A stretch of DNA of 64,000 bases, taken from the NCBI RefSeq assembly GCF_024347355.1, contig NZ_AP025466.1, positions 558,001 to 622,000 of the forward strand, written 5' to 3'. Both the position numbers and the translations under genes were made by a program. Shown here piece by piece: positions 28,919 through 38,927 of the stretch (the first letter of the stretch is position 1; each line of letters starts with the position of its first letter). A model generated the notes under the pieces. The model searched no databases and was not told where the DNA came from. It worked only from the letters and a program-made list of their open reading frames with translations. This DNA is from Vibrio chagasii (GTDB lineage: Bacteria; Pseudomonadota; Gammaproteobacteria; Enterobacterales; Vibrionaceae).

Positions 28919-29551
28919 TTAACTCGCAACCCACTCTATCTCTATCAATGTTGTCTCACCACACTTAAGGCGACCTAGGAAAATATCACCTTGATGTACT
29001 TCTCCGACACCTTTAGGGGTGCCCGTCATCACTACATCGCCATCTAGCAAAGTCGTGTAAGAAGAGAGCTCTTCGAGGATTGTTTGTGGGGAATATAGCA
29101 TTTGCTCAACGTGTCCTTTCTGAACACGAACACAGTTAATAAACAGCTCTAGATTTAAGTCTGCGAGATCCAAGTTTGTTATTGGAACAAAGCGGCTAAG
29201 AACGGCAGAACCATCAAATGCTTTAGCACGCTCCCAAGGCAAGCCTTTCGCTTTCAAGCTGCTTTGCAGCTCGCGCTTAGTCAGATCTAACCCTAAACCT
29301 ACTGCTGAATATTGACCGTTTTCAACGATGAAACAAATTTCTGCTTCATAGTGCAGGGCTTCCTGATGAAAAGAAGAGAGGGAAGAAGTTACGCTAGTAC
29401 AGGGTTTATTGAACACCACCATAACGTCTGGAATCGCGTTGTTAAGTTCTTCAATATGATCGACATAGTTACGCCCAACACACAGTACTTTCGTCGGTGT
29501 CGCTGTTTGTTTCGAATTCATTAACTTTTCCTGATCTACAACACTGCTCAT
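28919..29551 (-). CDS. fumarylacetoacetate hydrolase family protein
   Basis: 210 residues, FAH-fold hydrolase or decarboxylase of the YcgM/FahD group. Motifs: CVGRNYVDHIEEL at the start, HYEAEICFIV with the metal Glu pair, GLDLTKRELQ and DVVMTGTPKGVG at the end. Members act on acylpyruvates or oxaloacetate. The substrate here is not determined. An alternative ATG at 29521 (MNSKQT) has AGGA seven bases before, and the 29551 start also has AGGGA, so the N terminus is uncertain by ten residues. A terminator-like structure of another transcript lies about 165 bases upstream. Confidence 0.88.
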   Translation of the reverse strand: MSSVVDQEKLMNSKQTATPTKVLCVGRNYVDHIEELNNAIPDVMVVFNKPCTSVTSSLSSFHQEALHYEAEICFIVENGQYSAVGLGLDLTKRELQSSLKAKGLPWERAKAFDGSAVLSRFVPITNLDLADLNLELFINCVRVQKGHVEQMLYSPQTILEELSSYTTLLDGDVVMTGTPKGVGEVHQGDIFLGRLKCGETTLIEIEWVAS

Positions 29552-29715
29552 AGTTTATCCCTGAACTATTTTGGAATGCGGAGTTTACCTCATCCCAAAG
29601 ATAGAATCTTCGACAAGCTGGCGACTGATCTCTAAATTCTGATCTTTAGCTCAATTCGCTCATTGGGAAATTTTCATAAGGAAATCGGGGCATTCTGAGG
29701 TGGTCATTCAAAACG

Positions 29716-29753
29716 AAAAAAGCCCTCTCCAACCAAAAGGTTTGAGAGGGCTT
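29716..29753 (-). terminator. orphan intrinsic terminator, minus strand
   Basis: 10-bp perfect stem AAGCCCTCTC / GAGAGGGCTT with a 14-base loop. On the minus strand it runs into six T. No annotated gene ends here, so it must end a short RNA or act as a leader attenuator for the FAH gene. Confidence 0.8.
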
Positions 29754-29911
29754 AGCATGGTGTCTAGGACAGTATCCTAAAAGGTAAACCTAAGGAGTAA
29801 ACACTATGCTAAATCAGTCTGAGACTTATAGGTAATAGCGGGCATCAGTAGCCACCAGTAGTCTGCGTTACCGAAATCAAAAGTATCTCAGTAGTTCACC
29901 GTTTCTTCCAT
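29716..29911 (-). ncRNA. candidate structured small RNA or attenuator leader
   Basis: Upstream of the orphan terminator (minus strand) an 11-of-12-bp long-range stem joins 29801-29812 and 29752-29763. It encloses two perfect small hairpins, AGGT/ACCT (29782-29791) and TAGGA/TCCTA (29765-29779), giving a three-way junction. The multiloop contains CTCCTTA, complementary to a Shine-Dalgarno sequence. Further upstream lies a 36-codon frame (29911-29804) interrupted by one UGA at codon 8, and within it a 13-residue frame beginning at 29845. The 5' end and promoter are not determined. No known family was recognised. Confidence 0.45.
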
Positions 29912-30126
29912 ATTAGTCAGTACCTAGTTAGCGAACTCCTCGTAGATGACAACGTTCATGAATGAGTTTGGCGTATAAGAAAAGTTGTAACAATATTCTA
30001 TTGAGATGGACAAAAATCAATTACAAAGAAGAGATTCAAAGCTGGAAGTAAAATACCCCCTACTTTCAGTACCAGTTAAAAGTACATGAGAAATGAGTAT
30101 AGGGGGTGATTTCTCGATGGCTCTCC
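29912..30126. other. intergenic, probably 5' control region of the RNA locus and 3' region of the TelA-like gene
   Basis: No gene seen. The minus-strand promoter for the 29716-29911 RNA should lie about 29930-30030; -35/-10 pairs there are weak (TTGTTA, TAGAAT), and none stands out. GGGGGTATTTTAC and its neighbours next to the TelA-like stop form no clear terminator except a CCCCCTA / TAGGGGG inverted repeat spanning about 30055-30106. Confidence 0.4.
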
Positions 30127-30633
30127 TTACAAGGTTTGCTCAAGCGCTTGTTTAAGTTCTGCTTCTGCTCGCTCAATCACTTGTTGAGCCTGCTCGCGTT
30201 GCGCTCTGCCTTCCTTGACTCGTAATAGCGTATTGTTCAACGTTTCTATCGTCAGTTGATTCACGGTCTCTAGAGAATCAAGGTCGAGAATGCCACGCTG
30301 GTCATTTTCTGCTATTTGCTCTTCTAACGCCTTCAGTTTCTCTGCGTTTTGCACATATTGCTTATTGGTATAATCCTTCACCGCGCGCGTTACCTTTAAC
30401 GCTTTCTCTTTTTCGTAATTGGAAATCGCAATCAAGAATTGGCGCTTCCACAATGGGAAAGTGTTGTGCACGATATCTTGAATGTCTTCCATCAGCATTT
30501 TATTGCCTTCTTGAGACAATCGAATCTGAGGTGCGGTTTGGATAGCAGCAAGGCGAGTGAGCTCAAGGTTATGTACTCGCTTTTCTAAACGCGCAACGGC
30601 TTGGGTGGCATCACGGTATTTCTGAGCATCCAT
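30127..30633 (-). CDS. TelA-like protein, C-terminal part only
   Basis: 168 residues that correspond to the C-terminal half of the toxic-anion-resistance (TelA) family. Recognisable stretches are HNLELTRLAAIQTAPQIRL, DIVHNTFPLWKRQFLIAI and RGILDLDSLETVNQ. Full family members are about 380 residues, so the N-terminal half is missing. The in-frame codon shortly before the ATG is a TGA and the next 230 bases contain no matching half. It may be a remnant or a small stand-alone paralogue. Mostly helical and cytosolic. The start lacks a strong ribosome site. A 75-bp tandem repeat lies 30-105 bases upstream. Confidence 0.7.
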   Translation of the reverse strand: MDAQKYRDATQAVARLEKRVHNLELTRLAAIQTAPQIRLSQEGNKMLMEDIQDIVHNTFPLWKRQFLIAISNYEKEKALKVTRAVKDYTNKQYVQNAEKLKALEEQIAENDQRGILDLDSLETVNQLTIETLNNTLLRVKEGRAQREQAQQVIERAEAELKQALEQTL

Positions 30634-30663
30634 AGTATTTCAGCCTGTAAGAACGAGCAGGGC

Positions 30664-30738
30664 AATTAACAATTAACAATTAACAATTAACAATTAACAC
30701 ATTAACACATTAACACATTAACACATTAACACATTAAC
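30664..30738. repeat. composite microsatellite: five 7-mers then five 8-mers
   Basis: Five perfect copies of AATTAAC (30664-30698) are followed without a break by five perfect copies of ACATTAAC (30699-30738). All ten units share ATTAAC. The array lies between the TelA-like gene and the upstream lipoprotein stop, i.e. in the TelA-like promoter region. Such arrays change length by strand slippage. Confidence 0.95.
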
Positions 30739-30864
30739 AATATTCAATGTAAATATATCTCCCCCCTTCTTAATATAAAAGAATAAATAAGCAAGATAAC
30801 TACATTGAAAGCCCGGAATCATAATTTGAAGCCAGGCCAACTGTATTACTCAATAACTAATTAA

Positions 30865-31677
30865 TCATTCAGTGATCTCAACACCAAAATGCTCGGTACA
30901 AGTCACTTGGCTAGGCTGACCGCCTGAGTCATAGCCACAAAAGTCTTCCTCAAGAATAGCGTAATCGGCACGCGTATCTGCCAATTGCTGCATAAATTCT
31001 TCTTTGGTAACTTTCTTTTCTCGGTAGAAACTTGCATAAGTTGGCTGGTCCATAAAAAAGCCTTGAGCTGTACGCACTCTCGTATCATTTGGTGGGAGGG
31101 TCGTTAACTGGTTTTGCATGATACTTCCGTCAGGCAAATACACTTGGTATAGAACACTGTTTTCCCCCATCAAAGTGGTTGAGGTGTCCACCATCATTCC
31201 ATAAGCTTCGTAAGAGCCAGCTAACCCCCCATTACAATCCGATGCACTTTGATCGGCACTAAAGATCTTTTCATTACCATTCGTTCCACAAATTCCCGAA
31301 CCAACAACATCTTCACCGCTTGTACATTCTGTTAGGTCCTTCGGAGGGTAGAGGAACACATTTCGCTGCTTAATGCTGTTCCCAACAACTTCTAGATGAA
31401 TGAAACCTTTGTAGTGATCGTAGCGGTAGGGCCAACTGGAGGATACATTGGGGTTACCATCGCTTCCTAAAAAAGTATACTCACCAACCCACCACCCCTC
31501 TTCTCTTTGCCAAGCTTCAAAATCAAGCAAGTTTACTGACTCTAAATCACAAGAAGAGTCAGAAATAACAGTCTCGACTTCCGAACTACCCTCGACTTCC
31601 GCACTAGTGTCATTATCGTCATTGCAAGCGGCTATTAAAGTACATGTAACAATGACAAATGTTGTACGTAAAAACAT
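30865..31677 (-). CDS. hypothetical lipoprotein
   Basis: 270 residues from the ATG at 31677, chosen because GGAGG lies four bases before it; a longer frame to 31719 does not have this. The N terminus is a lipoprotein signal with lipobox LIAAC near residue 17, followed by an Asp/Glu/Ser-rich spacer (about 18-40). The mature part has six or more Cys, suggesting disulfides, and no domain I recognise. It probably sits in the periplasm or outer membrane. No operon partner; the next gene on this strand is 230 bases downstream. Function unknown. Confidence 0.75.
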   Translation of the reverse strand: MFLRTTFVIVTCTLIAACNDDNDTSAEVEGSSEVETVISDSSCDLESVNLLDFEAWQREEGWWVGEYTFLGSDGNPNVSSSWPYRYDHYKGFIHLEVVGNSIKQRNVFLYPPKDLTECTSGEDVVGSGICGTNGNEKIFSADQSASDCNGGLAGSYEAYGMMVDTSTTLMGENSVLYQVYLPDGSIMQNQLTTLPPNDTRVRTAQGFFMDQPTYASFYREKKVTKEEFMQQLADTRADYAILEEDFCGYDSGGQPSQVTCTEHFGVEITE

Positions 31678-32004
31678 AGAACCTCCATATCGGAATAAAC
31701 TTTGTTCAACAAACAACACATAAGCATATTTTATACCCTATGTTACTTATTTTTCACATCAATCATTGTTGACGTTAACTCATAGCCTCCAACCCTACGC
31801 AACCTTTAAGAGTTCATATACTTAAATCTATTTGTAACTCAGAACTCATTACTGGATGTAGCGAGAATCATTTTTACGATGGTACAAAACACTGCAATCA
31901 TTTTTAAAATTGATAGTATTGCCAACATTTCCTCCTCTTGTTTTTATTTTGATTCTCTAAAAGCAAAGTGAGTATTGAAATAATACAAATATCCGTAGAA
32001 TTCT
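31678..32004. other. intergenic region, lipoprotein promoter
   Basis: AT-rich stretch of 327 bases upstream of the lipoprotein gene and downstream of yegD. No gene, terminator or recognised operator seen. Confidence 0.4.
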
Positions 32005-33369
32005 CTAAGATCCATTTTTACTGAAGCAAACCTCAGCCCAACGAGCTAAGCCCGCCGTTACTGAACCGAAATAGTTGCCACTCACAATAGGCACATTCGG
32101 TACGGCTTGTTGAACCGCTTCTCTAAGGATAGGTGAACGTGCTGAACCACCCGTCATATAGATAACATCTGGTTTCTTTTCGCCTTGTTGAATAGCCTCT
32201 TTAACCAACTCAATCATCTTAGACTTTGGCGTATCGATAGCATCCACCATCTGTTCAACTGAGATATCGACTTCGATCAACTCGGAAGCAACATTCATCG
32301 CTGCGCGATACTCTGAAGATTCCGCCAACGCGATCTTAGCTTCTTCAGCTCTACGTACGATGCCGTAACCCAAAGTATCGTGATAAACCTTGAGTAAGCG
32401 GTCTAGCTTCTGTGGTTCAGCAGCTTCTTTACGAAGTAACTTCAGTGCTACAAGGTTTTCTCGCGAGTAAAAATTCTTTTGAGCTTCTACATTGTTGATG
32501 GCTATTGGGTTCCAGAATTGGGTCAATGGCATATCAATACCGGAAATCGCTTTACTGCTCATACCGAAAGGTGACATCAGTTGTTTGAAAGCCAGGTAAA
32601 TATCTAAGTCATTACCCCCTACCCTTTGACCACTGTGCGCTAATAAGCTCTGGCTACGATCGGCTTTCCCAGACCAACTCGGGCCCATTTCTAGTAGAGA
32701 ACAGTCGGTCGTACCACCACCAATATCAACAACCAATACCGTTTGGTTTTCAGTCAGAGTGCTTTCATAATCTAAGCCAGCAGCTACAGGTTCAAATTGA
32801 AATGCAATATCTAGGAAGCCCGCACGCTTCGCCGCGCGAGATAAGATAGCTTCAGCTTGTCTGTTTGCTTCTTCACCACCGCGACCGTGGAAGTTAATTG
32901 GTCGACCAATAACCGCTTGTTTGATTTTTTCTTGAGTAGTGAGCTCAGCTTGCTGCTTGATGTTGGCCATCATGGCACATACTAGATCTTCAAAGAAGCT
33001 AACCTGAACGTCATGTAGCCCACTTGCGCCTAGGAAAGACTTAGGAGACTTTACATAATAGACATCACGCGGATCTTCTAAGTAGAGATCTAACGCTGCC
33101 TGACCAAATGCCATTTCTTCTGGCACAAGGTCGATACTCTCTTCGCGGTTGAGGGCAATGGCACGTCGTAGCACTTGCTCACCGACAGCATCGCTCGGTT
33201 TGATGTTCAGGTGGCGAAATAAATGTTCAGATACACTCTCACGAGTAGGAGCAAATACGGTTGAGGGAATATAGTGGTTGTTACCTTCTAACGGTAACAA
33301 GCTTGGTTCTCCATTGACCATTGCAGCCACAGAACAGTTTGCTGTTCCATAATCAAATCCAATAAACAT
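32005..33369 (-). CDS. yegD: YegD-type Hsp70 family chaperone
   Basis: 454 residues from the ATG at 33369, with GGGGGAT four bases upstream (an upstream GTG at 33381 is weaker). Actin/Hsp70-type ATPase fold: FIGFDYGTANCSVA phosphate-1 loop at the start, VLVVDIGGGTTDCSLLEMG phosphate-2 loop, and IYMTGGSARSPIL adenosine motif. It lacks the substrate-binding and lid domains of DnaK, as usual for YegD. It is a predicted cytosolic ATPase with an unsettled role. Single gene. Confidence 0.92.
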   Translation of the reverse strand: MFIGFDYGTANCSVAAMVNGEPSLLPLEGNNHYIPSTVFAPTRESVSEHLFRHLNIKPSDAVGEQVLRRAIALNREESIDLVPEEMAFGQAALDLYLEDPRDVYYVKSPKSFLGASGLHDVQVSFFEDLVCAMMANIKQQAELTTQEKIKQAVIGRPINFHGRGGEEANRQAEAILSRAAKRAGFLDIAFQFEPVAAGLDYESTLTENQTVLVVDIGGGTTDCSLLEMGPSWSGKADRSQSLLAHSGQRVGGNDLDIYLAFKQLMSPFGMSSKAISGIDMPLTQFWNPIAINNVEAQKNFYSRENLVALKLLRKEAAEPQKLDRLLKVYHDTLGYGIVRRAEEAKIALAESSEYRAAMNVASELIEVDISVEQMVDAIDTPKSKMIELVKEAIQQGEKKPDVIYMTGGSARSPILREAVQQAVPNVPIVSGNYFGSVTAGLARWAEVCFSKNGS

Positions 33370-33527
33370 AATATCCCCCACTCAACAAAAGGGGCGAGAT
33401 GCTACATGAAAAGCCTTTCAATTACGAGGTCATTTACTATTTTTCAGAGTCAATTTTTAGTGAGTTTTCTCTTAAAACAGATACAAGTGTGTTACATTTC
33501 AGCCCAAACAAATCAAGGGTCAGATAG

Positions 33528-33836
33528 ATGAAAACACCTTGCCGAGCGGCTTGTAAAAATAATGGTGGCATGTGTAGCGGCTGCTTCAGAACCATGGACG
33601 AAATTATAGGTTGGAAAGGCTTATCTGAGAATGAAAGAGAATCTGTGATGAATAACCTTAGCGGTATTAGCTCTACCCACCAATGCCCGCAATGTAACGA
33701 GCCTGCTCAGTGCGATATTAGCGTAGGTAAAGAGACGTGCTGGTGCTTTGAGCTAGAGAAAAGAGACACGAGCTCTATACCCAAAGTTGGAGTATGTATG
33801 TGTCGTAAATGCTTGTCTGAATTCCCAATTCAGTAG
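33528..33836 (+). CDS. DUF1289 and cysteine-rich CWC domain fusion
   Basis: 102 residues. The N-terminal third has the DUF1289 pattern CRAACKNNGGMCSGCFRTMDEI, a putative small zinc-binding Fe-S-like knuckle. The second half has CPQC...CWCF, the signature of the cysteine-rich CWC family. Twelve Cys in 102 residues point to metal binding. Both domains occur as separate small proteins in other bacteria; here they are joined. Function unknown. The gene is divergent from yegD, with a stem-loop 28 bases after its stop. Confidence 0.8.
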   Translation: MKTPCRAACKNNGGMCSGCFRTMDEIIGWKGLSENERESVMNNLSGISSTHQCPQCNEPAQCDISVGKETCWCFELEKRDTSSIPKVGVCMCRKCLSEFPIQ

Positions 33837-33864
33837 CCTGTCGGTATTGAAAGATCTAAGAAAT

Positions 33865-33888
33865 AAGCGAGATAAGCTCATCTCGCTT
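33865..33888. terminator. stem-loop between the DUF1289-CWC and HopJ genes
   Basis: 9-bp perfect stem AAGCGAGAT / ATCTCGCTT with a 6-base loop between convergent genes. The T-tract is imperfect on both strands, so termination is likely but not certain. Confidence 0.65.
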
Positions 33889-33936
33889 CATGGTCTTAAT
33901 GTTTAAGTAAGTATTTACTTCACCATTGAACCCTAT

Positions 33937-34287
33937 TTACTTGGACTTTAAGACCAACGCCGGCTGGGAGAATTCAACCCCACTCCAGCCATGAACCATA
34001 AAGTTTCGGATGTTCTGGTGATCAGTGTTCTCTGGAAAACCTAGTACATCATTACGGTAGTATTGGCCAAAGCACGCTAGTGTTTGCTCTGCTGAAAGCC
34101 CTTGATCTTGGCCGAACGCAAAAATTTTGCATGAACCGTTGTTCTTCCCTGCCTCATTCACCACATCTCCATTGCGAAATTCGCACTCAGAAAAATCATA
34201 ATGAGCTTCAATTACCTGCATTGTATCTTCAAATTGAACACTTTCAGGTGATTCAGACAGGGTGTTTAACAAGGTTTCTAGTTCCAT
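33937..34287 (-). CDS. HopJ type III effector family protein
   Basis: 116 residues matching the HopJ family. Conserved stretches: VIEAHYDFSECEFRNGDVVNEAGKN and ACFGQYYRNDVLGFPENTDHQNIRNFM. Although named after a plant-pathogen effector, the family is widespread in non-pathogenic marine bacteria and has no secretion signal here. Role unknown. Single gene. Confidence 0.88.
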   Translation of the reverse strand: MELETLLNTLSESPESVQFEDTMQVIEAHYDFSECEFRNGDVVNEAGKNNGSCKIFAFGQDQGLSAEQTLACFGQYYRNDVLGFPENTDHQNIRNFMVHGWSGVEFSQPALVLKSK

Positions 34288-34483
34288 TTACTCTTTCTCC
34301 TTTGATTAGATTATGGGTAGCAGTGTAACGCGTTTTTTGCTCAGAGTAAGCCGCTGTTTGAGTGACAAACCATTTCCACTTTTTTCATTCAGATATCTTC
34401 ATTTCCTTAGTGAAAGTAATGATATAGTTCTATTGGGACGTTATATTATTTTCAATATATGGTTAACATTTTCATTGAAGAAC

Positions 34484-35142
34484 ATGCATAAAGATAAAAC
34501 GTAGAACTGTTTAGATACCTGAAACCCGGTACAAAAGCACCAGGTGTATTAGAGTTTGGCCCCGACGACTCAATTCAGATCAGTACTCTATATATTGGGC
34601 ACAAAGAAGAGCAGTACCTTATCTTAGAGCTGTCACAAAAAGCGACCGAGGCACTGACGTTAAGAAAACTCATCAACGTCGATATCATCGTTCGAGCGAT
34701 TACAGACACAGAACTTGGGCACATCGTCGCATTCAAAACCAATGTACTTGCTCATATCACCTCCCCTGCGCATCTTCTATTTCTTCGTCCGCCAACGAGC
34801 TTTGCAACAAAACCAATCCGCGAACACGAAAGATACAAAGTGCGCCTCAACTGCGAAGTTACCTTTGACACCTTGACGCTAAACGCTGTGTTAGTCGATT
34901 TCTCTGTTTCCGGCTGTGGTATCTACATTACACAACTATCCGATATTGATGTGGGATGGAAGGTAAAGGTGGATTCAATATTGAGTGAGCACTTAGATAG
35001 TGAATTGGTTTACAAAGTCGTGAGTAAGAAAAGACAAGGCCAAGGCTGGGTGCTAGGAATTCAATTCCCTGAACACCTAGACATGAGTGATGAGCTTAAA
35101 ACATTACTGTTAGAACAAGCTTTCGTTGCTGGCTTTGTATAG
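34484..35142 (+). CDS. PilZ-domain cyclic-di-GMP-binding protein with an apparent frameshift near the start
   Basis: A continuous coding frame runs from 34498 to 35142 (about 214 residues). An N-terminal YcgR-like domain is followed by a PilZ domain with the c-di-GMP motifs REHER (about 34817-34833) and DFSVSG. No ATG, GTG or TTG exists in frame before the GTG at 34840, which is already inside the PilZ domain. An ATG at 34484 begins MHKDK in the next frame and meets the stop TAG at 34502. One extra A in the AAAA run at 34496-34499 would join the two frames. So the gene is either frameshifted, misread at a homopolymer, or uses a rare start. c-di-GMP-binding residues are intact. Confidence 0.7.
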
Positions 35143-35221
35143 TTGTTCTCGGATGTTCAGGATGCAGCTCTCGAAACCACTCGGTGTGGCACAGCCTTGC
35201 ATTCAAAGAGTTAAAGAAAAA

Positions 35222-37791
35222 CTAGAGTCTGTTTTGATCCCAGTATGATTTTTTGAAATGGACAAAAGCTTGATGCAATGACTCTTCTTTAATCGGTTTA
35301 ACAATCACATAGTTGGCACCTGCAGCCATAAAACTATCCCTTGTCGATTCTTGAGCATCTGCAGTACACGCATAAATCGGGGCTAATACACCGATTTCCT
35401 CTCGCAACTGTTGTGTCGTTTCAACGCCGCCAAGATTAGGAAGTTGATTATCCATTAGAATGAGGTCATAAGTGGTTGCTTTTGCGAGCTCTATGGCCTC
35501 CAGACCATCTTTCGCCCAGGTCACCACCATGCCATATTTTTTACAAAAAGCCTGTGCGATGAAAGCATTGGTGTGGTTATCTTCCACCAGCAACACCTTC
35601 AAAGAGCGATCGAATAGCGCCTCAGGTTCTATACCTGTTTGCTGCTTAACATCAATTAGCGTCTTAGAGTTCAGTTCAACTGGGATTTCGATAATGAATT
35701 CCGAGCCTTGATCTTTAGCACTGCGAACCTGAATATCGCCTTCCAGCATGTCGACCAAGTTTTTAACAATGGTTAACCCTAACCCAGTCCCGCCGTACTC
35801 ACGTGTTGTCGTTTCTTCGGCTTGGACAAAGGGTTCAAAAACGGCATCAATTTTACTCCCATCAATACCAATACCGGTGTCTTTAACGCGAACGATCAAG
35901 CTGGCTTTATTCGCATTGAAGATACTTTCAAGTTCAAAGCTAACAGAGATACCACCTTGATGCGTAAATTTTAGGGCGTTACTCAACAAATTAAACATAA
36001 TTTGGTTCAAACGCACTTGGTCGGTATTGATTTCAATGTCGTCAGCCAGATGATTCACGATCGTGAATGTGATCGATTTATCCTCACAAAGTGGACGGTA
36101 GATGCTGTCTAGAGTGTTAATCAACTCCGCCAAGCGGAAGTCTTTCTTTTGAATATTGAATTGCCCTTGCTCGATCTTTGAAAAATCCAAAATGTCGTTC
36201 AATACCGCTAGCAAGTGTTCTGCACTGTTACAGAGTACATCGACCTGCTCTTTATTATCTTCATTGTGCATAGAGCGTTTAAGAAGCTGAGATACACCCA
36301 AGATGCCATTGAGTGGTGTACGAATTTCGTGGCTCATCTTCGCCAAGAAATCAGCACGAACGTTCGCAAGATGCTCGGCCTCTTCTCTGGCACGATCGGC
36401 TTGTCTCTCCGCTTCAACCAACTTGGTTATGTCTTGTCCTTGTACTACGACGCCTGTGATGCCATGTTCAACCCGAATCGCCGACATATTCCAACGAAAC
36501 ACCTTTTCGCCAATTGGTACGTTAATGCCCGTCAACTTGGCCCCTTGAACCACCATTTGTATGTTTGGCAGCATACGATGTTCGAACTCATGTGCAACGG
36601 CACCATAATTATCATCTTCATCAAACAGCGTCATACGCGCTGCTGGATTCATTTGAATCAAGTCGCCTTTTTCAGACCAAACCAAAATAGGAGAATGAGC
36701 AAAGTTAAACAGGTCTTGGAATTTTTGATTTTGTTCAGATAGACGTTCAAAGGTATCCTCAAGAGTACAGCCTATGTGATGAAACTCGAAAATATTAGAG
36801 CCATCAAATTTGTTGTACTCTTCGCTATCACTAGCTGAGCGAGTGAAGTCCATGAGCTTATCAAGTTCAGCAGAAACTCTTCTCTGAATCCAAGAACGGG
36901 CAAAGAAAGACATGAAAACGATCACAACAATGACAACGATGATCGCACGCTCATAGTTCTCTTCTAAGGCGATGACATTACTGTTCTTTTGAACGGCACG
37001 AATGATAAGAGGCGTTTCTACCGCGTTGATTTTAATCGTGGTGATAGTGACAAAATGACGAGGTAATTGCTCGTAGATTCTGTAATTGAGGATGTCTGTT
37101 ATCGAGTAACTTTCATCACCACTGAAGGTTGAAGTGACAGGCGTACCGTGCGCTTCAATCACGATATTTTCGCAGTTACTGCCCTGCAGGATAGACTCTG
37201 CGAGAGAAAAATTATTATCAAGGACAATGGCTATATACAGCTGTCCGAGTACTTCGCCCGTTTTACTGTCAACAATCGGAGTACGACGAGCTAACAAGTG
37301 ACGCTTACCAATCTCGGTCATTACCTGGATGAAGTGCCAGTTGCTGCTAAAAGAGACCTCATCAGAAATATGCTCTAGGTTGTTTCCATCTAAACCATAA
37401 AACTGAGCGTTGCCATCTTCCCATACCAACCCATCGTGCGTTGAGACAAAGCGAAGATCAGGAGCGTGATCGGGCTCTCGCTGATCTACGCCAAAGAAAA
37501 AGTAGTTCAACACCTCTTCGTCGCCTGTAGCAAAGTACTCGCGTAAAGTGTCACTGTGTGAGCTACTGTCTTGATGAATCTGTAAGACAGACAGACGATA
37601 ATCGAACATGTTTTGAATCAGACTCGACGTCTGTTGAACCGTTCGATTAGTCTCTTGTTTTACAATGTTACTGCTGGTTTCATAATTATGAATAAGCACG
37701 CCAAGTGCCATCACGCCTATCACTAAAATGATGATACGCGTAATAAGCTTAGCTAATGTGTTCCTAGGTGTACTGGCGTAGCTTTTCTTCA

Positions 37792-37792
<1 letters not shown>
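35222..37792 (-). CDS. luxQ: AI-2 sensor hybrid histidine kinase/phosphatase LuxQ
   Basis: 856 residues. Two membrane helices (about 12-35 and 275-297) bracket a periplasmic sensor domain that sits on LuxP. Then come a PAS-like domain, a HisKA domain with phospho-acceptor His488 in [12 protein letters not shown], an HATPase domain with GGTGLGLTI, and a C-terminal receiver with Asp781 in LMDNQLPN. Without AI-2 it passes phosphate through LuxU to LuxO; with AI-2 it acts as a phosphatase. The ATG overlaps the luxP stop by one base (TAATG). A Qrr gene, a target of LuxO, is in the same window at 61680. Confidence 0.96.
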
Positions 37793-38898
<1,106 letters not shown>

Positions 38899-38902
38899 TT
38901 AT

Positions 38903-38927
38903 ATGAGCTACTTTGGCTCATTTTTTA
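38903..38927 (+). terminator. hairpin with T-tract antisense to the luxP leader
   Basis: ATGAGC / GCTCAT with a 7-base loop, then six T on the plus strand. It could stop plus-strand (antisense) transcription out of luxP, or fold in the luxP 5' leader about 20 bases before the start. Confidence 0.5.

Noticed and set aside
29806..29835. Nine-codon plus-strand mini-ORF with AAGGAG before it
   Set aside because: It sits in the inverted repeat of the minus-strand RNA and there is no other evidence of plus-strand expression; the AAGGAG is better explained as the complement of the CTCCTT loop.
30664..30738. Possible CRISPR array
   Set aside because: Units are 7-8 bases with no spacers and no cas genes nearby; it is a microsatellite.
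34313..34504. 63-residue frame ending in MHKDKT before the PilZ gene
   Set aside because: Only its last codons make sense, as the displaced start of the PilZ protein; the rest has no protein pattern.
36215..36742. 175-residue frame opposite luxQ
   Set aside because: Antisense shadow of the PAS and HisKA region; odd composition.
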